From Granulicella sp. S156 (GTDB lineage Bacteria; Acidobacteriota; Terriglobia; Terriglobales; Acidobacteriaceae), in the NCBI RefSeq assembly GCF_009766105.1, contig NZ_LMUH01000005.1, positions 540,162 to 588,827 of the forward strand: a stretch of DNA of 48,666 nt. Direction: 5' to 3'. The position numbers and the translations under genes are program-made. Positions 25,936 to 34,104 of the stretch are shown here, in pieces; within the stretch, counting starts at the first letter, position 1; every line of letters begins with the position of its first letter. Under the pieces are notes generated by a model. That model made no database searches and was not told where the DNA came from. It saw only the letters and a list, made by a program, of their open reading frames with translations.

Positions 25936-26685
25936 TCACTTCTGCAGTTTGACTTTGGCTGGGATGCCAAGGGCAACGGTGTGCGCAGGCACATCGCGGG
26001 TAGCGACGCCGAGCGCGCCAAGCATGGCATCCTCGCCGATGCGCCTGCCGGCAAGCACCGTCGCGTGGTAGGTGATACGGGCTCGCGGGCCGATCTCGGT
26101 GCGATGGTTCGTTACATCCTTAGAGTCCTGCAGGTCGTGGCTGTGCGAATAGATGTTCGCGTAGTCGCTGATGCTGGAACCCTCATGAATGGTGATGCCG
26201 CCGCGGTCGTCAAGCAGCACATGGCGGTGGATCCAGCAGTCGTCGCCGAGGGAGAGGTTGTAGCCGAAGCTGAATTCGACGTGCTGGAAGATGCGCACAC
26301 GCTCCCCCATGTGGGCGAAGATGTGGCGGCCGAGCATCTGCCGCAGGCGCTCGCCGAGCCATTGGTTTGCGCCGAGCGGAGAGGCGTCGAACTGCAGCCA
26401 CAGCCAGATGAGCGGCTTGCGGGGGTAGTAGCGCTTGGGGTCCATGTCCCCGTAGTACTCAGGCTCCAGCGTAATGTTGCGCGGGTCGAGATGCGCCAGC
26501 GCCAACGCATTGGGGGAAGACGTCAGCGGGTAGAGCATCATGCGCAACGCCGAACGTACGATCTCGCTGCGGGCCTCATAGCCCGGGTTTGCAGTGAAGG
26601 CTTCATCCAATGACTCGAGCCATTGGGTATAGGTCTGCGCGGCCTCGGGCGTGGGCTGCAAGTCGCGGTAGGGAAGTACGGGCAT
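25936..26685 (-). CDS. Hexapeptide-repeat acetyltransferase
   Basis: A 249-residue cytoplasmic acyltransferase with a left-handed beta-helix made of hexapeptide repeats. The run LGDDCWIHRHVLLDDRGGITI onward to IGEDAMLGALGVATRDVPAHTVALGIPAKV is the maltose/xenobiotic O-acetyltransferase type of ending. IYSHSHD carries the histidine used as a general base in this group. The N-terminal 90 residues are helical and not recognised. The acceptor is unknown (sugar, lipid or antibiotic). No glycan-synthesis genes are adjacent. Confidence 0.88.
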   Translation of the reverse strand: MPVLPYRDLQPTPEAAQTYTQWLESLDEAFTANPGYEARSEIVRSALRMMLYPLTSSPNALALAHLDPRNITLEPEYYGDMDPKRYYPRKPLIWLWLQFDASPLGANQWLGERLRQMLGRHIFAHMGERVRIFQHVEFSFGYNLSLGDDCWIHRHVLLDDRGGITIHEGSSISDYANIYSHSHDLQDSKDVTNHRTEIGPRARITYHATVLAGRRIGEDAMLGALGVATRDVPAHTVALGIPAKVKLQK

Positions 26686-26783
26686 GGTGAGGTTCTCTCG
26701 TGAAGTTGTGTGATCGAAGCGCGGCAGACAAAGAGTTCGTCAGCGACAACAACGCAGGGAGAGACGGGTTGCGGATCTCATGG

Positions 26784-27527
26784 TTACTCGATGGCGTAAA
26801 TGATCTGCACGGTTGCCGTGCTCTGTACGCGCTGTGCTTCGATAGCGAGTGGAGCGGGAGCATTTGCTTCCGAACTCTTCATGTAACTATTCATCATCAT
26901 GGGGCGTGGACCGATGAAGTTGGAAGTCACACTGTTGGTCGCATACAGGGGTTTGCCGAGCGTGACGTCCAGGCCCTTAGCCAGCTCCGCTGCGAGGGCG
27001 TGGGCGTGCTCGGTGGCGATGCGGACGGCTTCGCCGTCCAGCGTGATGCGGTCCCTCATACGCCAGTTGATGTCACCGCTCTGGTTGGCGCCAGCCTGTA
27101 CGGCGGCGTCGAGGATGAGTGCGGCGTTCTTCGGATCGACGCTGACGGTCCAGCTCTGCTCGACGCTGAACTTCATCCCCTTCTGGGTCTTGATCTCGTA
27201 GTCGGTCAGGCGAGAGACGCGCTGGCTCTGGCTCTGGATCTGGATATCGGAGCGTGTGGCTCCGGCGTCGAGCATGGCCTTGGTGATGCCGTTGGAGCTC
27301 TCGGAAGCAGCTTTATAGGCTTCCTGAAGCGTAGGGCCGTAGACCGTGAAGCCGACGTGGAGGTCGGCGACTTCAGGGTCGGCCTCGGCGTGGTCCGTGG
27401 CGGAGATCGAAATGGTGCGATTGTCCTTGTTGATTTGAATGGACGGGTTTTCAGCAGTCTGTGCGATCGTGGCCACGGGCAGTGTGGCGGCAAAGAGTAC
27501 GAGAGCGCCGAGGTAGAGGGTCTTCAT
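26784..27527 (-). CDS. SIMPL (DUF541) domain periplasmic protein
   Basis: 247 residues with a Sec signal (1-22, ending TIAQT) and a SIMPL/DUF541 domain. Family text includes NRTISISATDHAEADPEVADL, GITKAMLDAGATRSDIQIQS and WRMRDRITLDGEAVRIATEHA. Members are oligomeric periplasmic or surface proteins; some are implicated in oxidative stress tolerance, but no reaction is known. It starts with ATG at 27527, overlapping the stop of the small basic gene upstream by 4 bp (ATGA), so the two are translationally coupled. Confidence 0.9.
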   Translation of the reverse strand: MKTLYLGALVLFAATLPVATIAQTAENPSIQINKDNRTISISATDHAEADPEVADLHVGFTVYGPTLQEAYKAASESSNGITKAMLDAGATRSDIQIQSQSQRVSRLTDYEIKTQKGMKFSVEQSWTVSVDPKNAALILDAAVQAGANQSGDINWRMRDRITLDGEAVRIATEHAHALAAELAKGLDVTLGKPLYATNSVTSNFIGPRPMMMNSYMKSSEANAPAPLAIEAQRVQSTATVQIIYAIE

Positions 27528-27709
27528 CGCAGTCCATCCTTATCGCCGCTCAACAAGTCGGCGAGTGTCTCTTTATGTTTGGGTTTGGCAGCGGCTTTTG
27601 CCTTGGGGTCGGGTAGTATGCGCTCCGCCGGAGGCGAGCCGAGGCGTTCGCGAGCGTTGGCCTTTACGGCCTTCGTCACGGAAAAGACTTTCTTCTTCGG
27701 TTTGGCCAA
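27524..27709 (-). CDS. Small basic protein, 61 residues, TTG start
   Basis: I do not recognise a named family. The protein is very basic (KPKKKVFSVTKAVKANARERLG in the first third) with a Pro/Ala/Lys linker and an acidic tail ending DLLSGDKDGLR, which suggests nucleic acid or ribosome binding. The frame is open further upstream to 28021, but the start is set at TTG 27709 because a perfect AGGAGG lies 9 nt upstream (27719-27724 on the plus strand). Its TGA overlaps the ATG of the SIMPL gene, which supports it as a real gene. Confidence 0.7.
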   Translation of the reverse strand: MAKPKKKVFSVTKAVKANARERLGSPPAERILPDPKAKAAAKPKHKETLADLLSGDKDGLR

Positions 27710-27864
27710 CGGGTGCTGCCTCCTCTGCGTTTTCCAGCGTACTCCAATTGGACGTTCAGTCAGGCGAGAGGGCTGTCTGCGTGGCATGCTTCGTGATGCC
27801 TCGCGCAGGGGTAGCATAGGAGTTGGAGAGGTCTGGCGTGGAACAGCGCGCCGGAGGTGCAGAG

Positions 27865-28212
27865 ATGGAAGAGCGCGACTTTTTTGACGAGCGGCCCGAG
27901 GAGCGGACGCATACGATGATCTGTCCGCACTGTGGGCAGGCGGGCGAGTACCAGCTGAACTGGCTGGTGCGGCGCAAGAAGCAGCAGATTCCCCGCGGAG
28001 CCGACGAGCGCGACCGCGCACGCTTTGCCAAGGCCCAGAGCTACATGGTTCGCCGCGACGATCTGGTCGGGTGCAAGAATATCCGTTGCCGTAAACGCTT
28101 TGAAGTCACAGGGATACAGTCGGTGGCGGACTTGCAGGAGGCTGTCACAGGTCCAGCCGAAAATCGTGCCGAACGCATCAAGGCGGCCTTCGGCAGGCGC
28201 AATCTGGGGTGA
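27865..28212 (+). CDS. Small zinc-ribbon-like protein
   Basis: 115 residues with two cysteine pairs, CPHCG near residue 21 and CKNIRC near residue 77, spaced as in a split zinc ribbon. The segment between is very basic (RRKKQQIPRGADERDRARF). It is probably cytoplasmic and could bind nucleic acid or protein. The ATG at 27865 has GGAGG 7 nt upstream. No family name can be given. It is divergent from the small basic gene, with about 155 bp between them. Confidence 0.7.
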   Translation: MEERDFFDERPEERTHTMICPHCGQAGEYQLNWLVRRKKQQIPRGADERDRARFAKAQSYMVRRDDLVGCKNIRCRKRFEVTGIQSVADLQEAVTGPAENRAERIKAAFGRRNLG

Positions 28213-28325
28213 ACTTAGGGGGAACCACAGGAGTTAACCCCGGGTTCAAGTTCTGGTTGAAGTGTTACCTATTCGGCAATGGCCTTTGTGGTTCACAGGG
28301 CCGGTTGTGATTTAATGACATTGCA

Positions 28326-28340
28326 GCGCTGTAGCAGCGC
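28326..28340. promoter_or_regulatory. Short palindrome in the leader of the 94-residue membrane protein gene
   Basis: GCGCTG-TAG-CAGCGC is a perfect 6-bp inverted repeat, 25 bp upstream of the start codon. A longer-range pair, GAACCACA (28222-28229) and TGTGGTTC (28287-28294), lies in the same 153-bp gap. Either could form RNA hairpins or bind a regulator. Confidence 0.3.
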
Positions 28341-28365
28341 GACAAGATTTGCAGGAGATTGAACG

Positions 28366-28650
28366 ATGGCCAACGTGCTAGTACCCGTAGAAGAACGCAA
28401 CCTGTCCCCCGACGAGGTCGCGCACCTGGATCGCCGCCGTCGCCGTGGACACCTGTTTCTGGTGATGGGCTTTCAGTTTCTGCTGGTCAGCATCTTCGTT
28501 CTGCTCTGGAGCGGACAGGATGCCACCTACTCGCCCGGCTGGACTCACCCGATGCTCTATTGGGACATCCTGGTGTTCACGCTTGCAGTGACCTTCCTGG
28601 TCAAGGGCATTAGCCTGCGCCGTGGTCTCAACGAGTTCTTCTCGTACTAG
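28366..28650 (+). CDS. Small two-span membrane protein
   Basis: A 94-residue inner-membrane protein with a charged cytoplasmic N-terminus (VEERNLSPDEVAHLDRRRRRG). Two membrane helices follow (about residues 30-48 and 66-84), with a short basic tail. No family function is known to me. The ATG has GCAGGAGA 7 nt upstream and the gene ends before a strong terminator, so it is probably a single-gene transcript and well expressed. Confidence 0.75.
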   Translation: MANVLVPVEERNLSPDEVAHLDRRRRRGHLFLVMGFQFLLVSIFVLLWSGQDATYSPGWTHPMLYWDILVFTLAVTFLVKGISLRRGLNEFFSY

Positions 28651-28671
28651 AGGTTTCTTTTTAGGATCATG

Positions 28672-28697
28672 AACGGCGGGCTTCGGCTCGCCGTTTT
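28672..28697 (+). terminator. Rho-independent terminator after the 94-residue membrane protein gene
   Basis: AACGGCGGGC / GCTCGCCGTT forms a 10-bp stem (one G-T pair) around TTCG, a stable tetraloop, and is followed by TTTTGTTT. It lies 21 bp after the stop codon. Confidence 0.85.
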
Positions 28698-28764
28698 GTT
28701 TGCCCCGAGCAGTCGGTCTCCACATCTGCTATCGTGACAGGTTCGCTCTTGAGCGGAGGCGCAA

Positions 28765-30705
28765 GTGGCTGCTGTTGGTTTCGGGATGAGAGCGTTGGCG
28801 GGTATAACCCTCGCTGAACCGCTGGGTTTTTCGGTCGTCGAGATAGTGGTGGTGCTGCTGCTGTGCGCAGCTTCGGCGGCGATGTTTCTGTGGCGGCTGC
28901 GGCCGATTGCGAGCAACATCTGGCGTTCGAAGAAGGATACGGACTTCTCGCTTAGGCCGGTCGGAAAGCGCGTCTGGGTCTTCTTCTGGGAGGTCCTCTG
29001 CCAGGCAAAAGTCATCCGGCAGCGGCCTGTGCCGGGCATGGCGCATGCCTTTGTGTTCTGGGGATTTCTGGCGTTTGCGCTGGTCAGCCTCAACCATCTT
29101 GCAACCGGACTGCACCTCGGGTTCCTGCAGCATGTGGGGTTTGTCGGGACGTTCTACTTCGGCTTCGCGGGCATCTGGGCAGTGCTGGTTGCGGTGTCGA
29201 TTGCCGGGCTGTTCTGGCGGCGTTTTGTGACGAGGCCGAAGTGGCTGGGCGAGAAGGTCTCGGTTGAGTCGGGCGTCATCGCCGGCTTGATCTTCGTGCT
29301 GATGGTCAGCTACCTCGCTGCATTCTTCGTGGCGGACAATGGCTTGGCTGTGCAGTTTTTGTGGTGGATTCATACGCTGGCGCTGTTGATCTTCCTGCCG
29401 CTGATTCCGCACACCAAGCACCTGCATCTCGTTCTCAGTCCGCTGACGGTCTTTCTCAAACGCAATGAGTTCTCGCAGATTCCCAAGCTGGAAGGTGATG
29501 AGGATTTCGGTCTGGTCGCTGGTAAGGACCTCACGCAAATCATCTCGCTGCAGGCGTATAGCTGCGTGGAGTGCGGTCGCTGCACCGAGCACTGCCCCGC
29601 ATCGACGACGGGCAAGGTGCTCAACCCGAAGGAGATTGTGCTGGGGGTCCGGAGCTATCTCAACAGCTTCGGCCCGGCCAGCGAGACACCGCTGTTGAAT
29701 GAGATGCGAGAAGAGTCCGCGAACGCGTCGCCGGATAATCCCATAGCGAACTACCTCAGCATGGAAGCCGCGTTTGAATGTACGACCTGCGGCGCGTGCG
29801 AGTACCAGTGCCCGGTCGGCGTGGAGCATCTGCCGATTATGGTGGGCCTGCGGCGCGGTGCCGTGAACACCGGAGCGTGGGAAGACCGCTACGGCACCAA
29901 GCTCTTTCTCGCGCTCGAAAAGCAGGGCAATGCGCTGGGGCTGAGTGCGCTGGAGCGCGATAAGTTCATTGCCAAGCAGGAGTTTCCAATCTTCGATGGC
30001 TCGCAGGAGTACTGTCTGTGGCTAGGCTGCATGGGTGGCTACGACCCCAAGGGCCGCGAGATCATCGCCGATTTCGCACGCGTGATGCGGTATCTCGGCA
30101 CAAGCTTCGGTGTGCTGAAGAAAGAAAAATGTACGGGGGACCCTGCGCGCCGTCTGGGCAACGACCTCGTCTTTGGCTCGCTGGCGGAGACCGGTTTGAA
30201 GGCCTTTGAGCAGGCGAAGGTGAAGAAGATCGTCGCCATTTGCCCGCACTGCGTCCGCACGATTGCAACCGATTGGCGCGAGTATGGCATCGCGCCGGAG
30301 ATCGAACACCACTCCGAGTTCATGGCTCGCTATGCGGACAGACTACCGAAGCAGAACGGCGAGAGCATCGTCTATCACGACCCCTGTTACCTGGGCCGCT
30401 ATCGCGATGTCTACGAAGAGCCACGTGTGGTGGTCGCGGCTGCGGGCGAGCTCGTCGAAGCCGAACGCAATCATGAACGATCGTTCTGCTGCGGCGCGGG
30501 TGGAGGTCTGGCGTTTCTCGGGGAAGAGACGGGTGACCGCGTGAGCCATGTGCGCGCGAAGGAACTTGTCGCCACAGGAGCACAGACGATCGGCACAGCC
30601 TGCCCGTTCTGCAACACGATGTTCCGTGATGCGCTGGGAGCTGTCGGTGGCGAACAGCCGCCGCAGTTGCTGGATATCGCGCAGTTGACGGCGCGGGCGT
30701 TGTAG
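28765..30705 (+). CDS. Membrane Fe-S oxidoreductase, ETF:menaquinone oxidoreductase-like
   Basis: 646 residues. The N-terminal 230 residues contain about five membrane helices resembling the nitrate-reductase-gamma type of quinone-binding domain. Two 4Fe-4S clusters follow: CVECGRCTEHCP (about 268) and CTTCGACEYQCP (about 338). Two CCG domains complete it, with ICPHC and PCYLGRY, then FCCGAGGG and CPFCNTM, as in heterodisulfide reductase subunit D. This order matches EtfD / ETF:menaquinone oxidoreductase, which passes electrons from EtfAB to menaquinone. The start is GTG at 28765 with GGAGG 5 nt upstream. etfBA lie 13 kb downstream, not in the same operon. Confidence 0.9.
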   Translation: MAAVGFGMRALAGITLAEPLGFSVVEIVVVLLLCAASAAMFLWRLRPIASNIWRSKKDTDFSLRPVGKRVWVFFWEVLCQAKVIRQRPVPGMAHAFVFWGFLAFALVSLNHLATGLHLGFLQHVGFVGTFYFGFAGIWAVLVAVSIAGLFWRRFVTRPKWLGEKVSVESGVIAGLIFVLMVSYLAAFFVADNGLAVQFLWWIHTLALLIFLPLIPHTKHLHLVLSPLTVFLKRNEFSQIPKLEGDEDFGLVAGKDLTQIISLQAYSCVECGRCTEHCPASTTGKVLNPKEIVLGVRSYLNSFGPASETPLLNEMREESANASPDNPIANYLSMEAAFECTTCGACEYQCPVGVEHLPIMVGLRRGAVNTGAWEDRYGTKLFLALEKQGNALGLSALERDKFIAKQEFPIFDGSQEYCLWLGCMGGYDPKGREIIADFARVMRYLGTSFGVLKKEKCTGDPARRLGNDLVFGSLAETGLKAFEQAKVKKIVAICPHCVRTIATDWREYGIAPEIEHHSEFMARYADRLPKQNGESIVYHDPCYLGRYRDVYEEPRVVVAAAGELVEAERNHERSFCCGAGGGLAFLGEETGDRVSHVRAKELVATGAQTIGTACPFCNTMFRDALGAVGGEQPPQLLDIAQLTARAL

Positions 30706-30734
30706 ATGTGTCGCAAAACCCCGTAGGAAACGCA

Positions 30735-31634
30735 TCAGGGATGAATCCGCTTGGACCGTGGATTCGCTAGTTTTGTTCCGCGTCGAGGCGACTCAGACAT
30801 ACTCGCGAGGAGTTGGCCGAACTCCAGAGAGGCCGCCGTCTTGCCGCCAGCGCTCCAGGCCAGCACGAAGTCAGCCTTGGGCAAAGGTGGCAGGTCGAAC
30901 TGATCGCCAACCACCTTCATTCCTGGTTCCAGTTCTTCGCGCGTCAACACGGTAACGCCGAGGCCAGCCAGCATGGCGGCACGGAGTCCTTGCTGACTGG
31001 GCGACGTGAAGACGATGTGCCACTCGATGGAGGTGCCCTCCAGGGCTGTGATGCCAATCTGGCGATTGACACAGGGCGCGGGCGACAAGGCGAGCGGCAG
31101 CGAGGAACCTTGTGGCCGCTCGAAGGTCTCGGCGGCGGCCCAGACGAATTGCGATCTGCGCAACACCGTACCCTCCGGCTTGCCGGACATCGACATCACC
31201 ACCGCGAGGTCCAGTTCCCCGGCGTTGACCATCGCTTGCAGATCAAGATAATTACTGACGCTCACGTCGAGACGAACCGCAGGGAAGGCCCGGGCAAACT
31301 GGCATAGGAGTGGAGGCAGTCGATCGCCCAGGAACGTCTCTGGCACGCCAACGCGTATGACGCCCGAGACCGGAGACGGCTGGAAGCGTTGGGTCAACGC
31401 ATCGAGCGAGGTCAAAATCTGTTCCGCATAGCGCAGAAACTCGTTGCCCTCCTCGGTGAGGGTCAGGCTCCGCGTAGTGCGGTGCAGCAGCGGCCTGCCA
31501 ACCTGCTCTTCGAGACGCTTGATCTGGTGACTGATGGCAGACTGGGTGAGGTTCAGCCGCAGCCCTGCGCGCGTGAAACCGCCCGTCTCCTTGACGGCCA
31601 AAAGCGCACGCAATAGGGCGGGATCGAAATCCAT
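30735..31634 (-). CDS. LysR-type transcriptional regulator
   Basis: A 299-residue cytoplasmic regulator. The winged helix-turn-helix occupies residues 1-60, with the classical TQSAISHQIKRLEEQVGRPLL. A periplasmic-binding-protein-like effector domain (about 90-295) follows. It is transcribed divergently from the MFS transporter gene, with a palindromic region between, so it probably controls that exporter and itself in response to a small molecule. The ATG is at 31634. Confidence 0.93.
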   Translation of the reverse strand: MDFDPALLRALLAVKETGGFTRAGLRLNLTQSAISHQIKRLEEQVGRPLLHRTTRSLTLTEEGNEFLRYAEQILTSLDALTQRFQPSPVSGVIRVGVPETFLGDRLPPLLCQFARAFPAVRLDVSVSNYLDLQAMVNAGELDLAVVMSMSGKPEGTVLRRSQFVWAAAETFERPQGSSLPLALSPAPCVNRQIGITALEGTSIEWHIVFTSPSQQGLRAAMLAGLGVTVLTREELEPGMKVVGDQFDLPPLPKADFVLAWSAGGKTAASLEFGQLLASMSESPRRGTKLANPRSKRIHP

Positions 31635-31656
31635 GACTCCAATATAGATGATGGTT

Positions 31657-31683
31657 ATTCATGAATTGAAGTAAATAAATTCA
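31657..31683. promoter_or_regulatory. Candidate LysR operator between regulator and MFS gene
   Basis: Two overlapping symmetric elements: the perfect palindrome ATTCATGAAT (31657-31666), and TGAATT (31662-31667) / AATTCA (31678-31683) with a 10-bp spacer. The AT-rich dyad fits the general T-N11-A form of LysR sites and lies midway in the 86-bp divergent gap. Confidence 0.5.
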
Positions 31684-31720
31684 TTTCCCTCATGGGCGAT
31701 GACTCTCTAGGATGAGTCCC

Positions 31721-33301
31721 ATGGTTGATTTCCGCATCCGCAAGAACACGATCGCACTGGCCGCCGTTTGCCTGGCTTCCCTGATGTTCGGCCTGGAGAT
31801 CTCCAGTGTGCCGACGGCACTACCGGTTCTGGCAAAGGTACTTTACGGCAACTTCCAACAAATGCAATGGATCATGAATGCCTACACGATCTCCTGTACA
31901 ACGGTGCTGATGGCAGCGGGAACCCTGGCGGACCGTTTTGGACGGAAACGTCTCTTCATCGTCAGCCTGTTTTTATTCGGCATCACTTCTTTGATCTGCG
32001 GTTTAGCGCGTGACGCGTCTGTGCTGATCGTCAGCCGGTTTCTGCAAGGTATGAGCGGCGGTACGATGCTGATCAGCCATATTGCTGTGCTCTCGCATCA
32101 GTTTCGCGAAGGGCGGGAACGCAGCAGGGCGTTCGGCTGGTGGGGCGTTATCTTCGGATTTGGTCTGGGTTTTGGGCCCATCATTGGAGGCGTGATCGTC
32201 GCTGTGCTCAACTGGCGATGGGTCTTTCTGATCCATGTTCCGATTGCGGTCCTTACCCTGGCTCTCGTCTTAAGTGGCGTGCAGGAGTCGAAAGATCCGC
32301 AGGCAAAGAAGCTGGACATCCTGGGTATCGTTACGCTCTCTCTGGCAATCTTTGGTTTTACTTATTTCATTACCCAAGGGCCAGATCTTGGTTTTAGCAG
32401 CCTTGCAGCTCTTGGCGTGTTAGCTGCGTCAGTTCTGAGCTTCCTCATTTTTATTTGGGTGGAAAAGACCAATCCTCATCCGATGTTTGACTTCTCCGTC
32501 TTCCGGATTCGCAACTTCTCGGGCGCCATCTTTGGCTCCATCGGCATGAACTTCAGCTTTTGGCCATTCATGATCTACTTGCCGATCTACTTTCAGAGCG
32601 GTCTTGGCTACGGCAGTGTCACAGCCGGCTTGTCGCTCCTGGCCTATACCCTTCCGACGCTGGTCATTCCTCCGCTGGGAGAGCGTCTTTCCCTTCGGTA
32701 TCATGCCGGTACGGTGATTCCTCTGGGACTGTTTACGATCGGCCTCGGTCTTCTCCTGATGAAGTATGGCAGCGCTGCGGCTCACGCCAGTTGGCTCACG
32801 ATGCTACCGGGTTCGCTGTTGGCGGGTGTGGGGCTCGGCCTAACTAATACGCCTGTAACGAACACAACCACTGGCTCGGTTTCGAGTGCGCGCTCCGGGA
32901 TGGCTTCGGGCATCGACATGAGTGCCAGGCTGATCACGCTTGCCATCAATATCGCCATGATGGGATTCATCCTGGTAGAGGGAATCTCGTCTTCTTTGAA
33001 GAGTGCTTTTCCTGGAGCTTTGCAGGCTCCGCAGTTGCACACCCTGGCGGAAGCCATAGCCGCTGGCAATGCTGCTTCCCTTAGGGAGACGTCGCCTGAG
33101 TTGTCTTCTTTGGCTTCATCCGGAGCCGTATTTCATGCGGCGCTGGTGCATGGTTTCGGTTTGGTGATGCTCTACGGTGGGATTGGCGTATGGATCTTAG
33201 CCGCGCTGAGTTTTGTGGTCTTTGGATCGAGGAAGGAATCCTTCGATACGACCGACGTAGCGATTCATGACGCTCAGGAGCCGGAGCTCACGCATTGCTA
33301 A
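31721..33301 (+). CDS. MFS drug exporter, DHA2 (14-span) type
   Basis: A 526-residue inner-membrane proton antiporter of the major facilitator superfamily, with about 14 hydrophobic segments. GTLADRFGRKRLF is the loop 2-3 signature and RFLQGMSGGTMLI the motif of helix 4; GWWGVIFGFGLGFGPIIGG is the drug-antiporter motif C. By family it exports toxic small molecules. The ATG at 31721 is chosen because AGGA lies 8 nt upstream; the ATG at 31712 overlaps that site. It is probably regulated by the divergent LysR protein. Confidence 0.92.
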   Translation: MVDFRIRKNTIALAAVCLASLMFGLEISSVPTALPVLAKVLYGNFQQMQWIMNAYTISCTTVLMAAGTLADRFGRKRLFIVSLFLFGITSLICGLARDASVLIVSRFLQGMSGGTMLISHIAVLSHQFREGRERSRAFGWWGVIFGFGLGFGPIIGGVIVAVLNWRWVFLIHVPIAVLTLALVLSGVQESKDPQAKKLDILGIVTLSLAIFGFTYFITQGPDLGFSSLAALGVLAASVLSFLIFIWVEKTNPHPMFDFSVFRIRNFSGAIFGSIGMNFSFWPFMIYLPIYFQSGLGYGSVTAGLSLLAYTLPTLVIPPLGERLSLRYHAGTVIPLGLFTIGLGLLLMKYGSAAAHASWLTMLPGSLLAGVGLGLTNTPVTNTTTGSVSSARSGMASGIDMSARLITLAINIAMMGFILVEGISSSLKSAFPGALQAPQLHTLAEAIAAGNAASLRETSPELSSLASSGAVFHAALVHGFGLVMLYGGIGVWILAALSFVVFGSRKESFDTTDVAIHDAQEPELTHC

Positions 33302-33307
33302 AGGGAA

Positions 33308-34021
33308 TCAGCCTTCAAAATCTCCATGCCCTACCGAGGTCCGGCGATCGAACACGAAGCACGTGCCTTTCCATTGGCTGGCCTGCTCCGGCACGTCCTC
33401 AAGATACTTCAGGATGCCGCCCTTAAGGTGATAGACGTCGCTGAAACCTTCCTGCAGCATGAAGGCCGAAGCTTTCTCGCAACGTATGCCGCCGGTGCAG
33501 AACATTGCTACCTTACGATGTTTCGCTGGATCGAGGTTCTCGCGCACATAGGTGGCGAAGTCCGAGAACGTCTCGATGCCGGGATCGGTTGCGCCGGTGA
33601 AGGTGCCTAGCTCAACCTCATAGTGATTGCGGGTGTCCAGCAGCAGTACCTCGGGATCGGCGATCAGCGCATTCCATTCCTGCGGTTCCACATACGTCCC
33701 AGCTTGCGTCGGATCGACCTTAGCTTTGCGGAAGGCGAGGATCTCGCGTTTGACCAGAAACTTCAATCGTCCGAATGGCCGCTCTTCTGCCGACGCGAAC
33801 TTTACCTCCGCCCGCTCCAGCCCTACCTTCTCTGCCAGCATGTCCAGCAGGCGGTCGATAGTCTCACTCGATCCTGCGAGCGTGCCGTTCACGCCTTCGC
33901 CGGCGATCAGCAGGGTACCGCATAGATCATCCACGCTGAACGCGGCACGCAACTCGTCGCGCAGAGCCGCCGGATCAGGCAGGGAGACGAAGCGGTAGAA
34001 GGCTGCAATCGTGAAAGTCAT
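33308..34021 (-). CDS. trhO: tRNA uridine(34) hydroxylase (rhodanese domain)
   Basis: A 237-residue cytoplasmic protein of the YceA/TrhO family. It hydroxylates uridine 34 of certain tRNAs to 5-hydroxyuridine, using molecular oxygen. The N-terminal acylphosphatase-like domain contains GTLLIAGEGVNGTLAGS, and the rhodanese domain (about 115-220) holds the catalytic loop FCTGGIRCEKA with C175. At 237 residues it is shorter than the E. coli protein because the C-terminal Cys-rich tail is missing, as in many bacteria. The ATG at 34021 begins MTFTIAAFYRF; the frame upstream has no support. Confidence 0.93.
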   Translation of the reverse strand: MTFTIAAFYRFVSLPDPAALRDELRAAFSVDDLCGTLLIAGEGVNGTLAGSSETIDRLLDMLAEKVGLERAEVKFASAEERPFGRLKFLVKREILAFRKAKVDPTQAGTYVEPQEWNALIADPEVLLLDTRNHYEVELGTFTGATDPGIETFSDFATYVRENLDPAKHRKVAMFCTGGIRCEKASAFMLQEGFSDVYHLKGGILKYLEDVPEQASQWKGTCFVFDRRTSVGHGDFEG

Positions 34022-34104
34022 TACCCTTCCATGATAGATCGACAGGGGTGCCGTCGAGCAATGGAGACCACTCTCCCGCACCCCTGCTATGGTTTCCCCT
34101 CCTG

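Noticed and set aside
26700..27887. 395-residue open frame on the plus strand
   Set aside because: Antisense to the SIMPL and small basic protein genes; no conserved motif.
28729..29829. 366-residue open frame on the minus strand
   Set aside because: Antisense to the Fe-S oxidoreductase gene, whose cysteine motifs are intact.
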